64,000 bases of DNA, from positions 23,968 through 87,967 of the forward strand of contig NZ_FNQJ01000012.1 of assembly GCF_900107605.1 (NCBI RefSeq), read 5' to 3'. Each line of letters starts with the position of its first letter. Positions within the stretch are counted from its first letter, which is position 1. Below the pieces are notes generated by a model that saw only the letters and a list, made by a program, of their open reading frames with translations, searched no databases and was not told where the DNA came from. Position numbers and translations under genes: made by a program. The DNA comes from Acidovorax soli (GTDB lineage: Bacteria > Pseudomonadota > Gammaproteobacteria > Burkholderiales > Burkholderiaceae_C). Below are positions 1-8,989 of this stretch, piece by piece.

Positions 1-1527
1 CCGCTGGTAACAGGCATCTATGCCTCCCTCGTACCGGCGCTGGTGGCCGTGCTGTTCAGCGCTTCCACGCGCCTGGGAGTGGGGCCCACGGCCCTCACCA
101 GCCTGTTGATCGGCGCGTCGCTCTCGGGCCTGGCCGAGCCCGGCAGCGCGCAGTGGGTGGCCATGGCCGCCTGGATGGCGATCCTGTCGGGCCTGCTGCA
201 GCTGGTGATGGGACTGGCGCGCTTTGGCTGGCTGCTCAACCTCGTGACCTCGCCGGTGCTCAACGGCTTCACCCAGGCGGCGGCGCTGCTGATTCTGTCG
301 TCTCAGCTCGGCGCGCTGACAGGTCTGCGCTCCGATCTGGGGGCCTTGTGGACGACCCCCTCGCTGGGCCACTTCGACCTGACCGCAGCAGCCTTCGGGC
401 TGGGCAGCCTGGTGTTACTGATGCTGGCGCGCAGGCTGCGTCCGGGTTTTCCGGCCGCGATCGTGGTGCTGGGGGCGGCCGGGGCCCTCAGCTGGGCCCT
501 GGGCTACGCCGAGGCCGACGGCGCAGTGGTGGGCGCCTTGCCTGCCGGCCTGCCCAGCCTTTACTGGCCGGGCGTCCTGCCCTGGTCCAGCTTTGCGGCC
601 CTGGTGATGCCGGTGCTGGTGGTCACGCTGGTGAGCTTCCTGGAGACAGCGTCCAGTGCCAAGGTGGACAGCCAGCGCTCGGGCGAGCGCTGGAACGAGA
701 ACCAGGACCTGATCGGCCAAGGCCTGGCCAAGATCAGCAGCGGCCTGTGCGGCAGTTTCGCCACCAGCGCCTCGTTCTCGCGCTCGGCCATCAACCTGTA
801 TGCCGGGGCCCGCAGCGGCTGGGCCACCGTGTTTGCCATCGCGCTGGTGCTGGTGGTGCTGCTGTGGCTGACCCCAGCGCTCTACCATGTGCCGCAATCG
901 GTGCTGGCAGCCGTGGTGGTGACAGCCGTCACCAGCCTGATCCAACCCGCCAGCTTCCTGCGGCTGTGGCGCATTTCCCGCGTCGAGGCGGTCATCTCCG
1001 GCATCACCTTTGGCCTGACGCTGGCCACGGCCCCCCGCATGTACTGGGGTGTGCTGGTGGGCCTGCTGATGAACCTGAGCCATTTCCTCTACCAGCGCCT
1101 GCACCCGCGCATCATCGAAGTGGGGCTGCATCCCGACGGCAGCCTGCGCGACCGGCACCTGTGGCAACTGCCGGCACTGGCGCCGCACCTGCTGGCCTTG
1201 CGCATGGACGCCGAACTCGACTTTGCCTCCGCCAGCGCACTCGAACGCCGGGTGATGGACCACCTGGCTGCACACCCCGATGTGGTGCATGTCTGCCTGC
1301 TGGCCCAGCCCATCAACCGCATTGACATGACCGGTGTGGAAACCTTCGCCAACCTGCTGGCCACCATGCGCACCCGAACAGGCACGCTGCATCTGAGCGG
1401 CCTCAAGCTTCCGGTGGAGCAGGTGCTGCGCCGCGCAGGGGTGCTGGCGCCCGGCGCGGGGCTGGCCATGTACCGCACCGATGCCGAGGCCCTGCGTGCA
1501 CTGCAGCAACTGAAGGTTATGCAATGA
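1..1527 (+). CDS. SulP-family anion transporter with C-terminal STAS domain (5' truncated by window edge)
   Basis: The reading frame is open from base 1, so the true start lies outside the window. The first visible residues (PLVTGIYASLVPAL) match the early SulP membrane region. At least eight hydrophobic segments follow, and the last ~110 residues form a STAS domain with the motif INRIDMTGVE, the conserved loop that carries the regulatory Ser/Thr position in many STAS folds. SulP proteins move sulfate, bicarbonate or other anions, usually with protons or sodium, across the inner membrane; the substrate cannot be read from sequence. The stop overlaps the start of a possible 53-codon ORF (ATGA). 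The family call is firm, the ion is not. Confidence 0.9.
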   Translation, partial: PLVTGIYASLVPALVAVLFSASTRLGVGPTALTSLLIGASLSGLAEPGSAQWVAMAAWMAILSGLLQLVMGLARFGWLLNLVTSPVLNGFTQAAALLILSSQLGALTGLRSDLGALWTTPSLGHFDLTAAAFGLGSLVLLMLARRLRPGFPAAIVVLGAAGALSWALGYAEADGAVVGALPAGLPSLYWPGVLPWSSFAALVMPVLVVTLVSFLETASSAKVDSQRSGERWNENQDLIGQGLAKISSGLCGSFATSASFSRSAINLYAGARSGWATVFAIALVLVVLLWLTPALYHVPQSVLAAVVVTAVTSLIQPASFLRLWRISRVEAVISGITFGLTLATAPRMYWGVLVGLLMNLSHFLYQRLHPRIIEVGLHPDGSLRDRHLWQLPALAPHLLALRMDAELDFASASALERRVMDHLAAHPDVVHVCLLAQPINRIDMTGVETFANLLATMRTRTGTLHLSGLKLPVEQVLRRAGVLAPGAGLAMYRTDAEALRALQQLKVMQ

Positions 1528-1685
1528 GCGACGTGCTGCCCCCTTCATCCAGCCACCCAACCCCCTCCGTAGCGCCCACTGCAAAAGCGCTGCTGCGGAC
1601 ACCGGGCTGTGCCGCGTCACCGGCCCTTGCCCAGCTGGCCAGCAAGATCGAATCCCCGCTGCGGGTACCCAACGCCGGAGAGTGA
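1524..1685 (+). CDS. Possible small ORF coupled to the SulP gene
   Basis: A 53-codon ORF begins with MSDVLPPSSSHPTPS and ends LRVPNAGE. Its ATG overlaps the SulP stop as ATGA, the arrangement of translationally coupled genes. It is rich in Pro, Ser and Ala, has one Cys, no membrane segment and no domain I recognise. No separate ribosome-binding site is clear. It could equally be a chance open frame in GC-rich 3' sequence. Confidence 0.25.
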   Translation: MSDVLPPSSSHPTPSVAPTAKALLRTPGCAASPALAQLASKIESPLRVPNAGE

Positions 1686-1736
1686 CCCCGGCGCAGTGCC
1701 CGGATGCGGGCAAGGTGCCATCGCGAAATTTCTGCC

Positions 1737-2504
1737 ATGAATACTGTTCTGAACATCTCCTGCTACAAGTTCGTGCCCCTGCCGGATGCAGCGGCATTGC
1801 GCGATCTTCTGCACGAGCGCGCCCTGGCCGCTGCGCTCAAGGGCACCATCTTGCTGGCCCATGAAGGCATCAACATGTTTCTGGCGGGCCCGGCAGCGGC
1901 GGTGCACGGCTTTGTCGATGCCCTGCGCACCGACCCGCGCTTTGCCGACCTCGCCCCCAAGGAGAGCTGGTCAGACACCGTGCCGTTTCGCAAGATGCTC
2001 GTCAAGGTCAAGCGCGAGATCATCCGCATGGACCACCCCGCGATCCAGCCCTCCGAGGGCCGGGCGCCTGCCGTCACGCCGGCCACCCTGCGCCGCTGGC
2101 TGGAACAGGGCCATGACGACACGGGCCGCCCCGTGGTGACGCTGGACACGCGCAACGCCTTCGAGGTGGATGAAGGCACATTCGACAACGCCATCGACTG
2201 GCGTATCGACAAATTCACCGAGTTCCCCCCGGCGCTGCGGGCCCACAAGAGTGATCTGGCGGACAAGACGGTGGTGAGCTTTTGCACGGGCGGCATCCGC
2301 TGCGAAAAGGCCGCCATCCTGATGCGCGAAGAGGGCCTCACCCACGTGTACCAGCTCGAAGGCGGCATCCTGAAATATTTCGAGGAAACAGATGGCGCGC
2401 ACTACCACGGCGGCTGTTTCGTGTTCGACGAGCGCCGCACGCTGGCCACCGACCTGTCCTCCGGCACCCTGCGCACCGCGCCTGAAAACGCTATTGAGAA
2501 GTGA
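1737..2504 (+). CDS. trhO: tRNA uridine(34) hydroxylase TrhO (rhodanese family, UPF0176)
   Basis: The 255-residue product begins [13 protein letters not shown] and matches the TrhO/YceA family in length and layout: an N-terminal acylphosphatase-like domain followed by a rhodanese domain with the active-site loop [11 protein letters not shown] (catalytic Cys about residue 183) and the family tail [11 protein letters not shown]. TrhO carries out oxygen-dependent hydroxylation of U34 in certain tRNAs, a step toward 5-methoxyuridine or cmo5U. I chose the start at MNTVLN because homologues begin there; an in-frame ATG 11 codons upstream exists. The last codons run into an AGCGCTT repeat that may have supplied the C-terminus. 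Confidence 0.93.
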   Translation: MNTVLNISCYKFVPLPDAAALRDLLHERALAAALKGTILLAHEGINMFLAGPAAAVHGFVDALRTDPRFADLAPKESWSDTVPFRKMLVKVKREIIRMDHPAIQPSEGRAPAVTPATLRRWLEQGHDDTGRPVVTLDTRNAFEVDEGTFDNAIDWRIDKFTEFPPALRAHKSDLADKTVVSFCTGGIRCEKAAILMREEGLTHVYQLEGGILKYFEETDGAHYHGGCFVFDERRTLATDLSSGTLRTAPENAIEK

Positions 2505-2553
2505 GCAGAAAGCGCTTATCCCATAAGCGCTAGACCCTTATTTCATCAAAATA
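2491..2553. repeat. AGCGCTT palindromic repeat, intergenic copy 1
   Basis: It contains the perfect 9-bp inverted repeat AGCGCTTAT-ccc-ATAAGCGCT at 2511-2531, followed by CTTATTTCATCAAAAT. It lies between convergent trhO and the pirin gene and so may act as a two-way terminator. Related copies are at 14684, 21076, 39013 and 49757. Confidence 0.75.
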
Positions 2554-2580
2554 CGCTCGCGCGCGGCCTGGCCACCGGCA

Positions 2581-3510
2581 TCAGGGTTTGAAACGGCGCT
2601 CGGGCAATGGAATCCACTCCACCTCGCCCGGCACCTTGCCCATAGCCTGGTCTTCCCAGTCCTGCGCCGCCTGCACGATGCGCTCCTTGCGGCTGGAGAC
2701 AAAGTTCCACCACATGTGGCGCGGCCCATCCAGCGGTGCACCACCGATGACCACGATGCGCGCACCAGCACCTGGAGGGGTCGGCGGGCTGGTCACGGCG
2801 TCTGCCGGGCAGCGCACCGTGGTGCCCTGCCCCTGGGGCAGAACGCCCAGGGTGAGCGCCGGCAGGGGCGCGGCCTCGCCGTCGAGCAACAGGTCGGCAT
2901 TCACGCTGTAGATCGCCATTTCGGGGGCCAGCGCGGGCAGATCCAGAGCGGCACCAGCGGGCAGTTGCACGTCCAGGTACAGCGTGGGGGCGAAAGTAGC
3001 CACGGGGGAGGTCTGCCCAAAAGCGGTGCCAATGAGCACACGCACCACGGCGTCGCCCACGCGCACCTCGGGGATGGCCTCGGCGGGCGTGTGCACAAAG
3101 GCGGGCGCCACCTCCTCGTGCTCACGCGGCAGCGCAGCCCACAGCTGCACGCCATGGTTCACGTAGTCGCGACCGGCCAGGGTCTCGGGGCGGCGCTCGG
3201 AATGCACGATGCCACGCCCCGAGGTCATCCAGTTGATGGCGCCGGGCTCGATCTGCTGCAGGGAACCCAGGCTGTCGCGGTGCATCATCGCACCCTCGAA
3301 CTGATACGTCACCGTGGCCAGGCCGATGTGTGGATGCGGGCGCACGTCGTACTCGTCCCGCGGGTGCACCGTGACGGGGCCAAAGTGGTCAAAGAACAGA
3401 AAAGGCCCTACGGTCCTGCGCTGCAGCGAAGGCAGCAGGCGGCGCACAGTGAAGCCACCGCCCAGATCCTTGTCGTGCCCCTTCAGCCGCAGGAGAGGTT
3501 CGCCGCTCAT
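2581..3510 (-). CDS. Pirin family protein
   Basis: The 309-residue protein begins MSGEPLLRLKGHD and is a bicupin of the pirin family. The N-terminal cupin holds the conserved metal-ligand signature RPHPHIGLATVTY, with the later ligands in GAINWMTSGRGIVHSER. The C-terminal domain ends in the family motif GGAPLDGPRHMWWNFVSSRKERI. Pirins are metal-binding cytoplasmic proteins; some have quercetinase activity and others act as regulators. The start codon overlaps the stop of the upstream osmC gene (ATGA), so the two are one unit. The exact substrate is not shown by the sequence. Confidence 0.9.
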   Translation of the reverse strand: MSGEPLLRLKGHDKDLGGGFTVRRLLPSLQRRTVGPFLFFDHFGPVTVHPRDEYDVRPHPHIGLATVTYQFEGAMMHRDSLGSLQQIEPGAINWMTSGRGIVHSERRPETLAGRDYVNHGVQLWAALPREHEEVAPAFVHTPAEAIPEVRVGDAVVRVLIGTAFGQTSPVATFAPTLYLDVQLPAGAALDLPALAPEMAIYSVNADLLLDGEAAPLPALTLGVLPQGQGTTVRCPADAVTSPPTPPGAGARIVVIGGAPLDGPRHMWWNFVSSRKERIVQAAQDWEDQAMGKVPGEVEWIPLPERRFKP

Positions 3511-3914
3511 GCCATGCGCTCCACGGTGGTGGTGATTTCCGTGGTGACGGCCGTCATGAGCTTGTGCACCGGGCATTTGTGCGCCACGGCCTGCAGCTCC
3601 TGCAGCTGGGCGTCGCTGAGATCCCCGCTGATCTGCATGCGGGCCGCAAGGCGGTAGGTGCCCGCGCGTTCGGCCGACGCGTCGCGCTCGATCACCGTGC
3701 GCACGTCGGTCACCGGGATGCCCTTGCGGCGCGCATACCAGAGCACGGTAAGGGCCTTGCACGAACCCAGCGCCGCGTCATACAGGTCGTGCGGATTGGG
3801 GCCGGCGTCGTCTCCACCCTCTTCGGCAGTGCCATCGACCACCAGCGCGTGGCTGCGGATGGTCAGCGTCTGCGCCATGGGCGCGGATGTGATGCGATTG
3901 AGCTCAATGGCCAT
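3507..3914 (-). CDS. OsmC/Ohr family peroxiredoxin-like protein
   Basis: This 135-residue protein of the OsmC fold has its two redox cysteines in GSCKALTVLWYA and AHKCPVHKL. Family members reduce organic hydroperoxides. The start at MAIELNRIT is chosen because a GGAG box lies seven bases upstream; an ATG four codons earlier would put that box inside the gene. It overlaps the pirin gene by four bases and follows a flavodoxin-fold gene and a DoxX gene on the same strand, which supports a joint role in oxidant or electrophile stress. Confidence 0.88.
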   Translation of the reverse strand: MAIELNRITSAPMAQTLTIRSHALVVDGTAEEGGDDAGPNPHDLYDAALGSCKALTVLWYARRKGIPVTDVRTVIERDASAERAGTYRLAARMQISGDLSDAQLQELQAVAHKCPVHKLMTAVTTEITTTVERMA

Positions 3915-3940
3915 TTCGGACTCCAAAAGGGTTCAGTGGA

Positions 3941-4501
3941 TCAGGAACCAAGCCGCGCCGCAACCGCTGCCACGCGCTGGCCCAGCCGCCGGCCGGTTTC
4001 CAGGTCGCCGGCAAACATCTCGGACGCAGAGGCATCGGAGGGCGACTGTGCCATGGCTCCGCTGAACGCACCCAGCCAGTTCACATCGCTGCGCGTGGCC
4101 GCTTTCGCATTGGCGGGCAGGGTCCCCGCGCCCACCCACAGGCCACCGTGCTGCATGGCCAGATGGAACAGATAGTCCAGCGTGATCTGCTTGTCGCCAC
4201 TGGGGCTGGCGCTGTTGGTGAAGCCCGCAAACAGCTTGTCTTTCCAAGCCTGGTTGTACCAGGGCCTGGACGAGGCATCCGCAAATTTCTTGAACTGCCA
4301 GCTGGGGCCCGCCATGTAGGTCGGGGAACCCAGGATGATGGCCTGGGCGGCCAGCAGGGTGTCCCAGCCGCCTTCGGGCAGGTTGCCGTCGGCATCAATC
4401 GCGATGAGCTGGGCATCGGCACCGGCGCCGTCGGCCACGGCCTGCGCCAGGCGCTGGGTGTGGCCATAGCCCGAGTGATAAACCACTGCAATCAGGGACA
4501 T
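3941..4501 (-). CDS. Flavodoxin-fold NAD(P)H-dependent oxidoreductase
   Basis: The 186-residue protein starts MSLIAVVYHSGYGHTQRLA, the phosphate-binding loop of the flavodoxin fold, followed by GSPTYMAGPSWQFKKF, where family members contact the isoalloxazine ring. It resembles WrbA/NQO-like quinone reductases and flavodoxin family proteins, which use FMN. It is flanked by OsmC and DoxX genes, which fits removal of quinones or other electrophiles. Neither partner nor substrate can be fixed from sequence. Confidence 0.85.
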   Translation of the reverse strand: MSLIAVVYHSGYGHTQRLAQAVADGAGADAQLIAIDADGNLPEGGWDTLLAAQAIILGSPTYMAGPSWQFKKFADASSRPWYNQAWKDKLFAGFTNSASPSGDKQITLDYLFHLAMQHGGLWVGAGTLPANAKAATRSDVNWLGAFSGAMAQSPSDASASEMFAGDLETGRRLGQRVAAVAARLGS

Positions 4502-4575
4502 GGAGGGTGGTGCTTTCTGCGTGGAAACAAGAACTCCGGACCCCGCCCAGGGGACGGGGGCCGGACCATCGAGGC

Positions 4576-4989
4576 TCAGCGGCCTTCGCGCTGGCCGTCA
4601 ACGCTCCAGGCGCCGGCACCAAACGCCGTCAGCGCCAGCAAGCCACCCACCACGGCGATGTTCTTGAAGAACAGCAGCTGCGTGATCATTACTTGATCGG
4701 CTGGCACCGCCCAGTAGGGATGAAAGGAGAAGCTGGCCACCAGCGTGAAGAAGGCCAGAACCAGCGCGGCAAAGCGCGTGCCAAAGCCCACGATCAGCGC
4801 CAGGCTGCCCACCACCTCGACCACTGCGGCAACGGCCGCCGCCACGGTGGGCATGGGCAGCCCCACCGAAGAGATATAGCCCACCGTGCCGGCAAAGCCG
4901 GTGAACTTGCCAATGCCCGCGGGCAGAAACAGCACGGCGAACAGCAGGCGAGACACAAGGGCCAGGGGATTTTGCAGAGAAGAAAGCAT
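4576..4989 (-). CDS. DoxX family membrane protein
   Basis: The 137-residue protein has four predicted membrane segments. The early motif LFLPAGIGKFTGFAGT is typical of DoxX proteins, followed by the second-helix region VVEVVGSLALIVGFGTR. An AGGAG box lies seven bases before the ATG. DoxX-like proteins are small inner-membrane proteins often encoded beside thiol or quinone stress genes, and one group takes part in redox complexes. It lies in the middle of the pirin-DoxX-flavodoxin-OsmC-pirin run. Confidence 0.88.
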   Translation of the reverse strand: MLSSLQNPLALVSRLLFAVLFLPAGIGKFTGFAGTVGYISSVGLPMPTVAAAVAAVVEVVGSLALIVGFGTRFAALVLAFFTLVASFSFHPYWAVPADQVMITQLLFFKNIAVVGGLLALTAFGAGAWSVDGQREGR

Positions 4990-5030
4990 GGTGGACTCCT
5001 GAAAAAGATGAAGGAAAAAAACTCAATAAC

Positions 5031-5732
5031 TCAAGCGGCCAGATCAAACACCAACACCTCGGCGTCGTGGCCATCGGTCAACGCCAGGGAGGACTCGTTT
5101 TCAAGCAGCGCGGCATCGCCGCCGGCCAATGGCTGGCCATTGACACGCAGCGCACCGCGCACCAGGTGCACATAGGTCTTGCGAGCCGGGTTCAGGGGCT
5201 GGGTGACGGCCTCCAGGCCATCCAGCAGCCCGGCATACAGCGCGGCATCGGCATGCACCACGACCGAGCCCTGCGCACCATCGGGAGATGCCACCAGCCG
5301 CAGCACACCGCGCTTTTCAGCGTCGGCAAAAGTCTTTTGCTCGTAGCTGGGCGCAATGCCCCGCACGTTGGGCAGGATCCATATCTGCAGGAAATGCGTG
5401 GTCTGGCCGGCAGCATGGTTGAACTCGCTGTGCGTCACGCCAGTGCCGGCGCTCATGCGTTGGACATCGCCCGGGGGAATGCCCTTCACGTTGCCCATGC
5501 TGTCCTTGTGGGCCAATTCTCCCGACAGCACATAGCTGATGATTTCCATGTCGCGGTGGCTGTGGGTACCAAAGCCGGTGCCGGATGCAATGCGGTCTTC
5601 GTTGATGACGCGCAGGTTGCCAAAGCCCATATGGCGGGGATCGTAGTAACCCGCAAACGAGAAACTGTGGAAGGAATTGAGCCAGCCATGGTCGGCGTGG
5701 CCCCGGTCTTGCGATTTACGAACAGTCAGCAT
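5031..5732 (-). CDS. Pirin family protein (YhaK-like)
   Basis: The 233-residue product begins MLTVRKSQDRGHADHGWLNSF, with the YhaK-type signature GFGTHSHRDMEIISYVLSGEL and SAGTGVTHSEFNH, which provide the cupin metal ligands. YhaK-type pirins are cytoplasmic and linked to redox sensing or quercetinase activity. An AGGAG box nine bases upstream supports this ATG; an ATG six codons earlier contains that box. It is the first gene of the minus-strand cluster and faces the LysR regulator gene across a 105-bp promoter region. Confidence 0.9.
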   Translation of the reverse strand: MLTVRKSQDRGHADHGWLNSFHSFSFAGYYDPRHMGFGNLRVINEDRIASGTGFGTHSHRDMEIISYVLSGELAHKDSMGNVKGIPPGDVQRMSAGTGVTHSEFNHAAGQTTHFLQIWILPNVRGIAPSYEQKTFADAEKRGVLRLVASPDGAQGSVVVHADAALYAGLLDGLEAVTQPLNPARKTYVHLVRGALRVNGQPLAGGDAALLENESSLALTDGHDAEVLVFDLAA

Positions 5733-5805
5733 GGTGATTGCTCCTTTCAAGACTCCACTGTATTGGGCGGGCCGCCATCGCGGAGCCTGCAGGATTGTCG
5801 GAATC

Positions 5806-5830
5806 GTTCAAAATATCTGAACTAATATTT
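5806..5830. promoter_or_regulatory. Candidate LysR operator between pirin and LysR genes
   Basis: Two nested palindromes lie in the divergent intergenic region: GTTCA-N7-TGAAC (5806-5822) and AAATAT-N8-ATATTT (5811-5830). LysR regulators usually bind partly symmetric T-N11-A sites between their own gene and the divergent target. It is only 8 bp from the LysR start codon, so it probably also controls the regulator itself. Confidence 0.5.
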
Positions 5831-5837
5831 CCGCACC

Positions 5838-6776
5838 ATGCCCCACCCCTACGATGTTCTCACGCCGGACAGCCTTGCCATGCTACAGGTGATTTCGGAA
5901 ACCGGCAGCTTTGCTGCAGCGGCCCGGCACCTGGGCCTGGTCCCCAGCGCGCTGACCTACCGGGTGCGCCAGATCGAGGACGCCCTGGATGTGCTGCTCT
6001 TTGACCGCACGGCCCGCCAGGCACGGCCCACCGAAGCCGGCGCCGAGCTGCTGCGCGAGGGCGCACGGCTGCTGCGCGAGATCGATGCCGTGGCCAACCG
6101 CGTGCGCCGCGTGGCCACGGGCTGGGAACCCCAGTTCACGATTGCCGTGGACGGCGTGGTCTCGCCCCACACCCTGCTGGAGCTCGTGGATGCGTTCTAC
6201 GCCATGGCCCCGCCCACGCACCTGAAGCTGCGCGACGGCATCATGACCGGCACCCTGGAAGCACTGACATCGGGCCATGCCGACCTGGCCATCGGCGTCT
6301 CGGTCGAGGGCTCCAACGTGGCCGGCCTGCAGCAGGGGCTGCTGGGCGAGCTTTTGTTCACTTACGTGGTGGCGCCCCACCACCCGCTGGCCTCGGTGCC
6401 CGAACCCATCACCGACGCCACCTTGCTGCAGCACCGCGCCGTGGCCGTGGCCGACTCTGCGCGGCGCGGTGGCGCCACCATGGGCCTGCTGGGCGGGCAG
6501 GACGTGCTCACCGTGGACACCATGCAGGCCAAGGTGCAAGCGCAGCTGCGCGGCCTGGGCGGCGGCTTTCTGCCCGAACCCATGGTGCGCCCCTACCTGG
6601 AAGCCGGCCACCTGGTGGCGCGCCGCGTGGCCCGCCCTGAGCGCAACATGCGCATCCACTACGCATGGGGTGGACCTGGCTTCACGGCGCCCGGGCGGGC
6701 ACTGCAGTGGTGGCTGAACCAGCTGCAAAGCCCGACCACGCGCAGGGCCCTGCTGGAAAACCACCACCATTTCTGA
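5838..6776 (+). CDS. LysR-family transcriptional regulator
   Basis: The 312-residue protein has an N-terminal winged helix-turn-helix (LQVISETGSFAAAARHLGLVPSALTYRVRQIEDAL) and the following LysR effector domain. It is transcribed away from the pirin/DoxX/flavodoxin/OsmC run, and the usual LysR arrangement makes that run its likely target. The inducer is unknown; oxidants or quinones are an inference from the neighbours. Confidence 0.92.
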   Translation: MPHPYDVLTPDSLAMLQVISETGSFAAAARHLGLVPSALTYRVRQIEDALDVLLFDRTARQARPTEAGAELLREGARLLREIDAVANRVRRVATGWEPQFTIAVDGVVSPHTLLELVDAFYAMAPPTHLKLRDGIMTGTLEALTSGHADLAIGVSVEGSNVAGLQQGLLGELLFTYVVAPHHPLASVPEPITDATLLQHRAVAVADSARRGGATMGLLGGQDVLTVDTMQAKVQAQLRGLGGGFLPEPMVRPYLEAGHLVARRVARPERNMRIHYAWGGPGFTAPGRALQWWLNQLQSPTTRRALLENHHHF

Positions 6777-6851
6777 TGTCCGACCCCGCGCCGGGCGTGT
6801 AGAGTGGCCCTTGTCATATTTCTGTAGCCGACCGTCTCCGAAAGGCCTTCC

Positions 6852-7994
6852 ATGACTTCACCTGTTTCCCGCCCCGCCAAACGGCCCCGACGCCCCGGCA
6901 CCCAGGCATCAGCACCCGCACAACGCCCATCCGGCAAGGCCGGGAAGACAGCAAAGGCACCGCGCCATTTCGCCATCATTGGCGCCGGCATGGCGGGCGT
7001 GGCCTGCGCGCGCACGCTGGTGCAAGCGGGCCACCAGGTCACCATTTTTGAAAAATCGCCCCGGGCCGGCGGGCGCACCACCACCATCGATTCGCCGTTC
7101 GGCAGCTTCGATGCGGGCGCGCAATATTTCACCGTGCGGGACCCGCGCTTCGCCAAGGCGATCGAAACCGTGCCCGGTCTGTGCCGCCCCTGGAGCGCCA
7201 ACGCCGTGCGCGTGCTCGACGCGGCAGGCCGCGTGGCAGCGGCGGGCCTGCCTACCCGCGAACCACACTGGGTGGCCAGTCCGGGCATGAACGCCCTCGT
7301 CACCACCTGGGCCGCCCCGCTGCTGCAGGCCGGCCAGCTCATCACCGACACCCGCGTGAGCAGCATCGAACGCGACCCCCTCAACAACGCCCACTGGCAG
7401 CTGCGTACCGAAGGATCCGGCGGCGCACAGCATGTCTACGCCGGCTTCGATGCGGTGCTGCTGGCCCAGCCCGCCACGCCCGCCCAGGCGCTGCTGGCGG
7501 CTTCAGCTCTGGACACCCCTCTGACGGCCGCCCTTTCCAGCGTGCACACCGCCCCCTGCTGGACATTGATGCTCGCCTATCCACAGGCCGTGCGCCCGGG
7601 CCTGACCACCCTGGGGCCGCAGTGGAACGCCGCGCGCAGCACCCACCACCGCATTGCATGGCTGGCACGCGAGTCGTCCAAACCCGGCCGCACCACCATC
7701 GAGCGCTGGACGGTGCAAGCCAGTCCGGCCTGGTCGGCAGAACACCTCGAAGACGATGTGGAGCGCGTGCAATCGAAGCTGCTCAAAGCCTTTGCCGAGG
7801 TGACCGGCATCCGTGCGCAACCCACCCATGCCGACACGCGCCGCTGGCGCTATGCGCAAACCACCCAGCCCCTGGGCCAGAGCCACCTGTGGGATGCCAG
7901 CCTGGCCCTGGGCGCCTGCGGCGACTGGTGCCTGGGCCACCGCCTGGAAGATGCCTTTGTGTCCGGTCTGGAGCTGGCACTCGCCGTGGCATGA
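6852..7994 (+). CDS. FAD-dependent amine-oxidase-like (renalase-type) oxidoreductase
   Basis: The 380-residue protein has a basic, low-complexity N-terminal stretch of about 38 residues, then the dinucleotide-binding motif [17 protein letters not shown] and the second FAD motif RAGGRTTT. It ends with the FAD-contacting segment [20 protein letters not shown]. This layout fits the short NAD(P)-binding amine oxidase/renalase group; the substrate is unknown. Its stop overlaps the start of gluQ (ATGA), so the two are cotranscribed. The extended N-terminus could mean that the true start lies further in, but no better start is evident. Confidence 0.82.
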   Translation: MTSPVSRPAKRPRRPGTQASAPAQRPSGKAGKTAKAPRHFAIIGAGMAGVACARTLVQAGHQVTIFEKSPRAGGRTTTIDSPFGSFDAGAQYFTVRDPRFAKAIETVPGLCRPWSANAVRVLDAAGRVAAAGLPTREPHWVASPGMNALVTTWAAPLLQAGQLITDTRVSSIERDPLNNAHWQLRTEGSGGAQHVYAGFDAVLLAQPATPAQALLAASALDTPLTAALSSVHTAPCWTLMLAYPQAVRPGLTTLGPQWNAARSTHHRIAWLARESSKPGRTTIERWTVQASPAWSAEHLEDDVERVQSKLLKAFAEVTGIRAQPTHADTRRWRYAQTTQPLGQSHLWDASLALGACGDWCLGHRLEDAFVSGLELALAVA

Positions 7995-8989
7995 CGAATG
8001 GAGAAGGGGCCCAGCGGCAGACCGGCACCTACCAGGGCCGCTTTGCCCCCTCGCCCACCGGCCCGCTGCATGCGGGCTCCTTGGTCGCTGCGCTGGCCAG
8101 CTGGCTGGATGCGCGCGCCTGGAATGGCGGCCAAGGCGGGCGCTGGCTGGTGCGCATCGAGGACGTGGACACACCGCGCTGCATTCCTGGCGCTGCCGAG
8201 CTCATCCTGCAGCAGCTGGCCACCTGCGGGCTGGTGCCCGATGAACCACCGGTGTGGCAATCGACCCGCGGCGCGCTGTACCAGCAGGCGCTGGAGCAGC
8301 TCATCGTGCAAGGCCATGCCTACCCCTGTGCCTGCTCGCGCAAGGACATCGAAGACGCCCACGCGGCGCAAGGCCATGGCCGCGCGCGCCATGCCGCGTT
8401 GCCGTACCCCGGCACCTGCCGCCACGGCCTGCGCGGGCGGTCCGCGCGATCCTGGCGCTTCAACGCCACGGATTTCCTGAAAAATCAGCCGCTCGAACCT
8501 GTAGATAAGGCGCAAGCAGCAATATTTTCAATAGCCAATGACACGGTGCACTGGACGGACCGCCGCCTCGGCCTGCAGTCACAACAGGTGGCCAGTGCGG
8601 TCGGCGACTTTGTGCTGCGCCGCGCCGACGGCCTGTGGGCCTACCAGCTAGCCGTGGTGGTGGACGATGCGGCCCAGCACATCACGCACGTGGTACGCGG
8701 CGAAGACCTGGCCGACAACACGCCACGCCAGATTTTGCTGCAGCAGGCGCTGGGTGTTGCCACGCCCCGCTACCTGCACACCCCGCTGGTCTGCGGCGCC
8801 AATGGCGAAAAGCTTTCCAAGCAAAACGGCGCTGCAGCGCTCGATCTTCGCGACCCCTTGCAGGCCCTGGGCGAAGCCGCCCAGGTGCTGGGCCTGCCGG
8901 CGCTGGCGCCAGCGCACCAAAAATCACTGCCGCAGGCCCTGGAGATGTGGGTCAGCGCCTGGGCGCGAAACTACAATCGACAACCGTGA
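7991..8989 (+). CDS. gluQ: Glutamyl-Q tRNA(Asp) synthetase
   Basis: The 332-residue protein matches GluQRS, which activates glutamate and attaches it to queuosine at position 34 of tRNA(Asp). The class I signatures are [15 protein letters not shown] near the start and EKLSKQNG near the end; CAC and the later YPGTC provide the likely zinc ligands. There is no anticodon-binding domain, as expected. Compared with E. coli GluQ there are about 20 extra residues around 166-183 ([20 protein letters not shown]), and their DNA resembles a copy of the dispersed AGCGCTT repeat. The start overlaps the preceding stop, and the stop overlaps the trmB start. Confidence 0.93.
   Translation: MTNGEGAQRQTGTYQGRFAPSPTGPLHAGSLVAALASWLDARAWNGGQGGRWLVRIEDVDTPRCIPGAAELILQQLATCGLVPDEPPVWQSTRGALYQQALEQLIVQGHAYPCACSRKDIEDAHAAQGHGRARHAALPYPGTCRHGLRGRSARSWRFNATDFLKNQPLEPVDKAQAAIFSIANDTVHWTDRRLGLQSQQVASAVGDFVLRRADGLWAYQLAVVVDDAAQHITHVVRGEDLADNTPRQILLQQALGVATPRYLHTPLVCGANGEKLSKQNGAAALDLRDPLQALGEAAQVLGLPALAPAHQKSLPQALEMWVSAWARNYNRQP
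8484..8540 (-). repeat. AGCGCTT-type repeat, degenerate copy inside gluQ
   Basis: Read on the minus strand the segment gives TATTGCTGCTTGCGCCTTAT and CTACAG, close to the layout of the intergenic copies. It is in frame with gluQ and encodes residues that E. coli GluQ lacks. The match is partial, so confidence is moderate. Confidence 0.5.
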
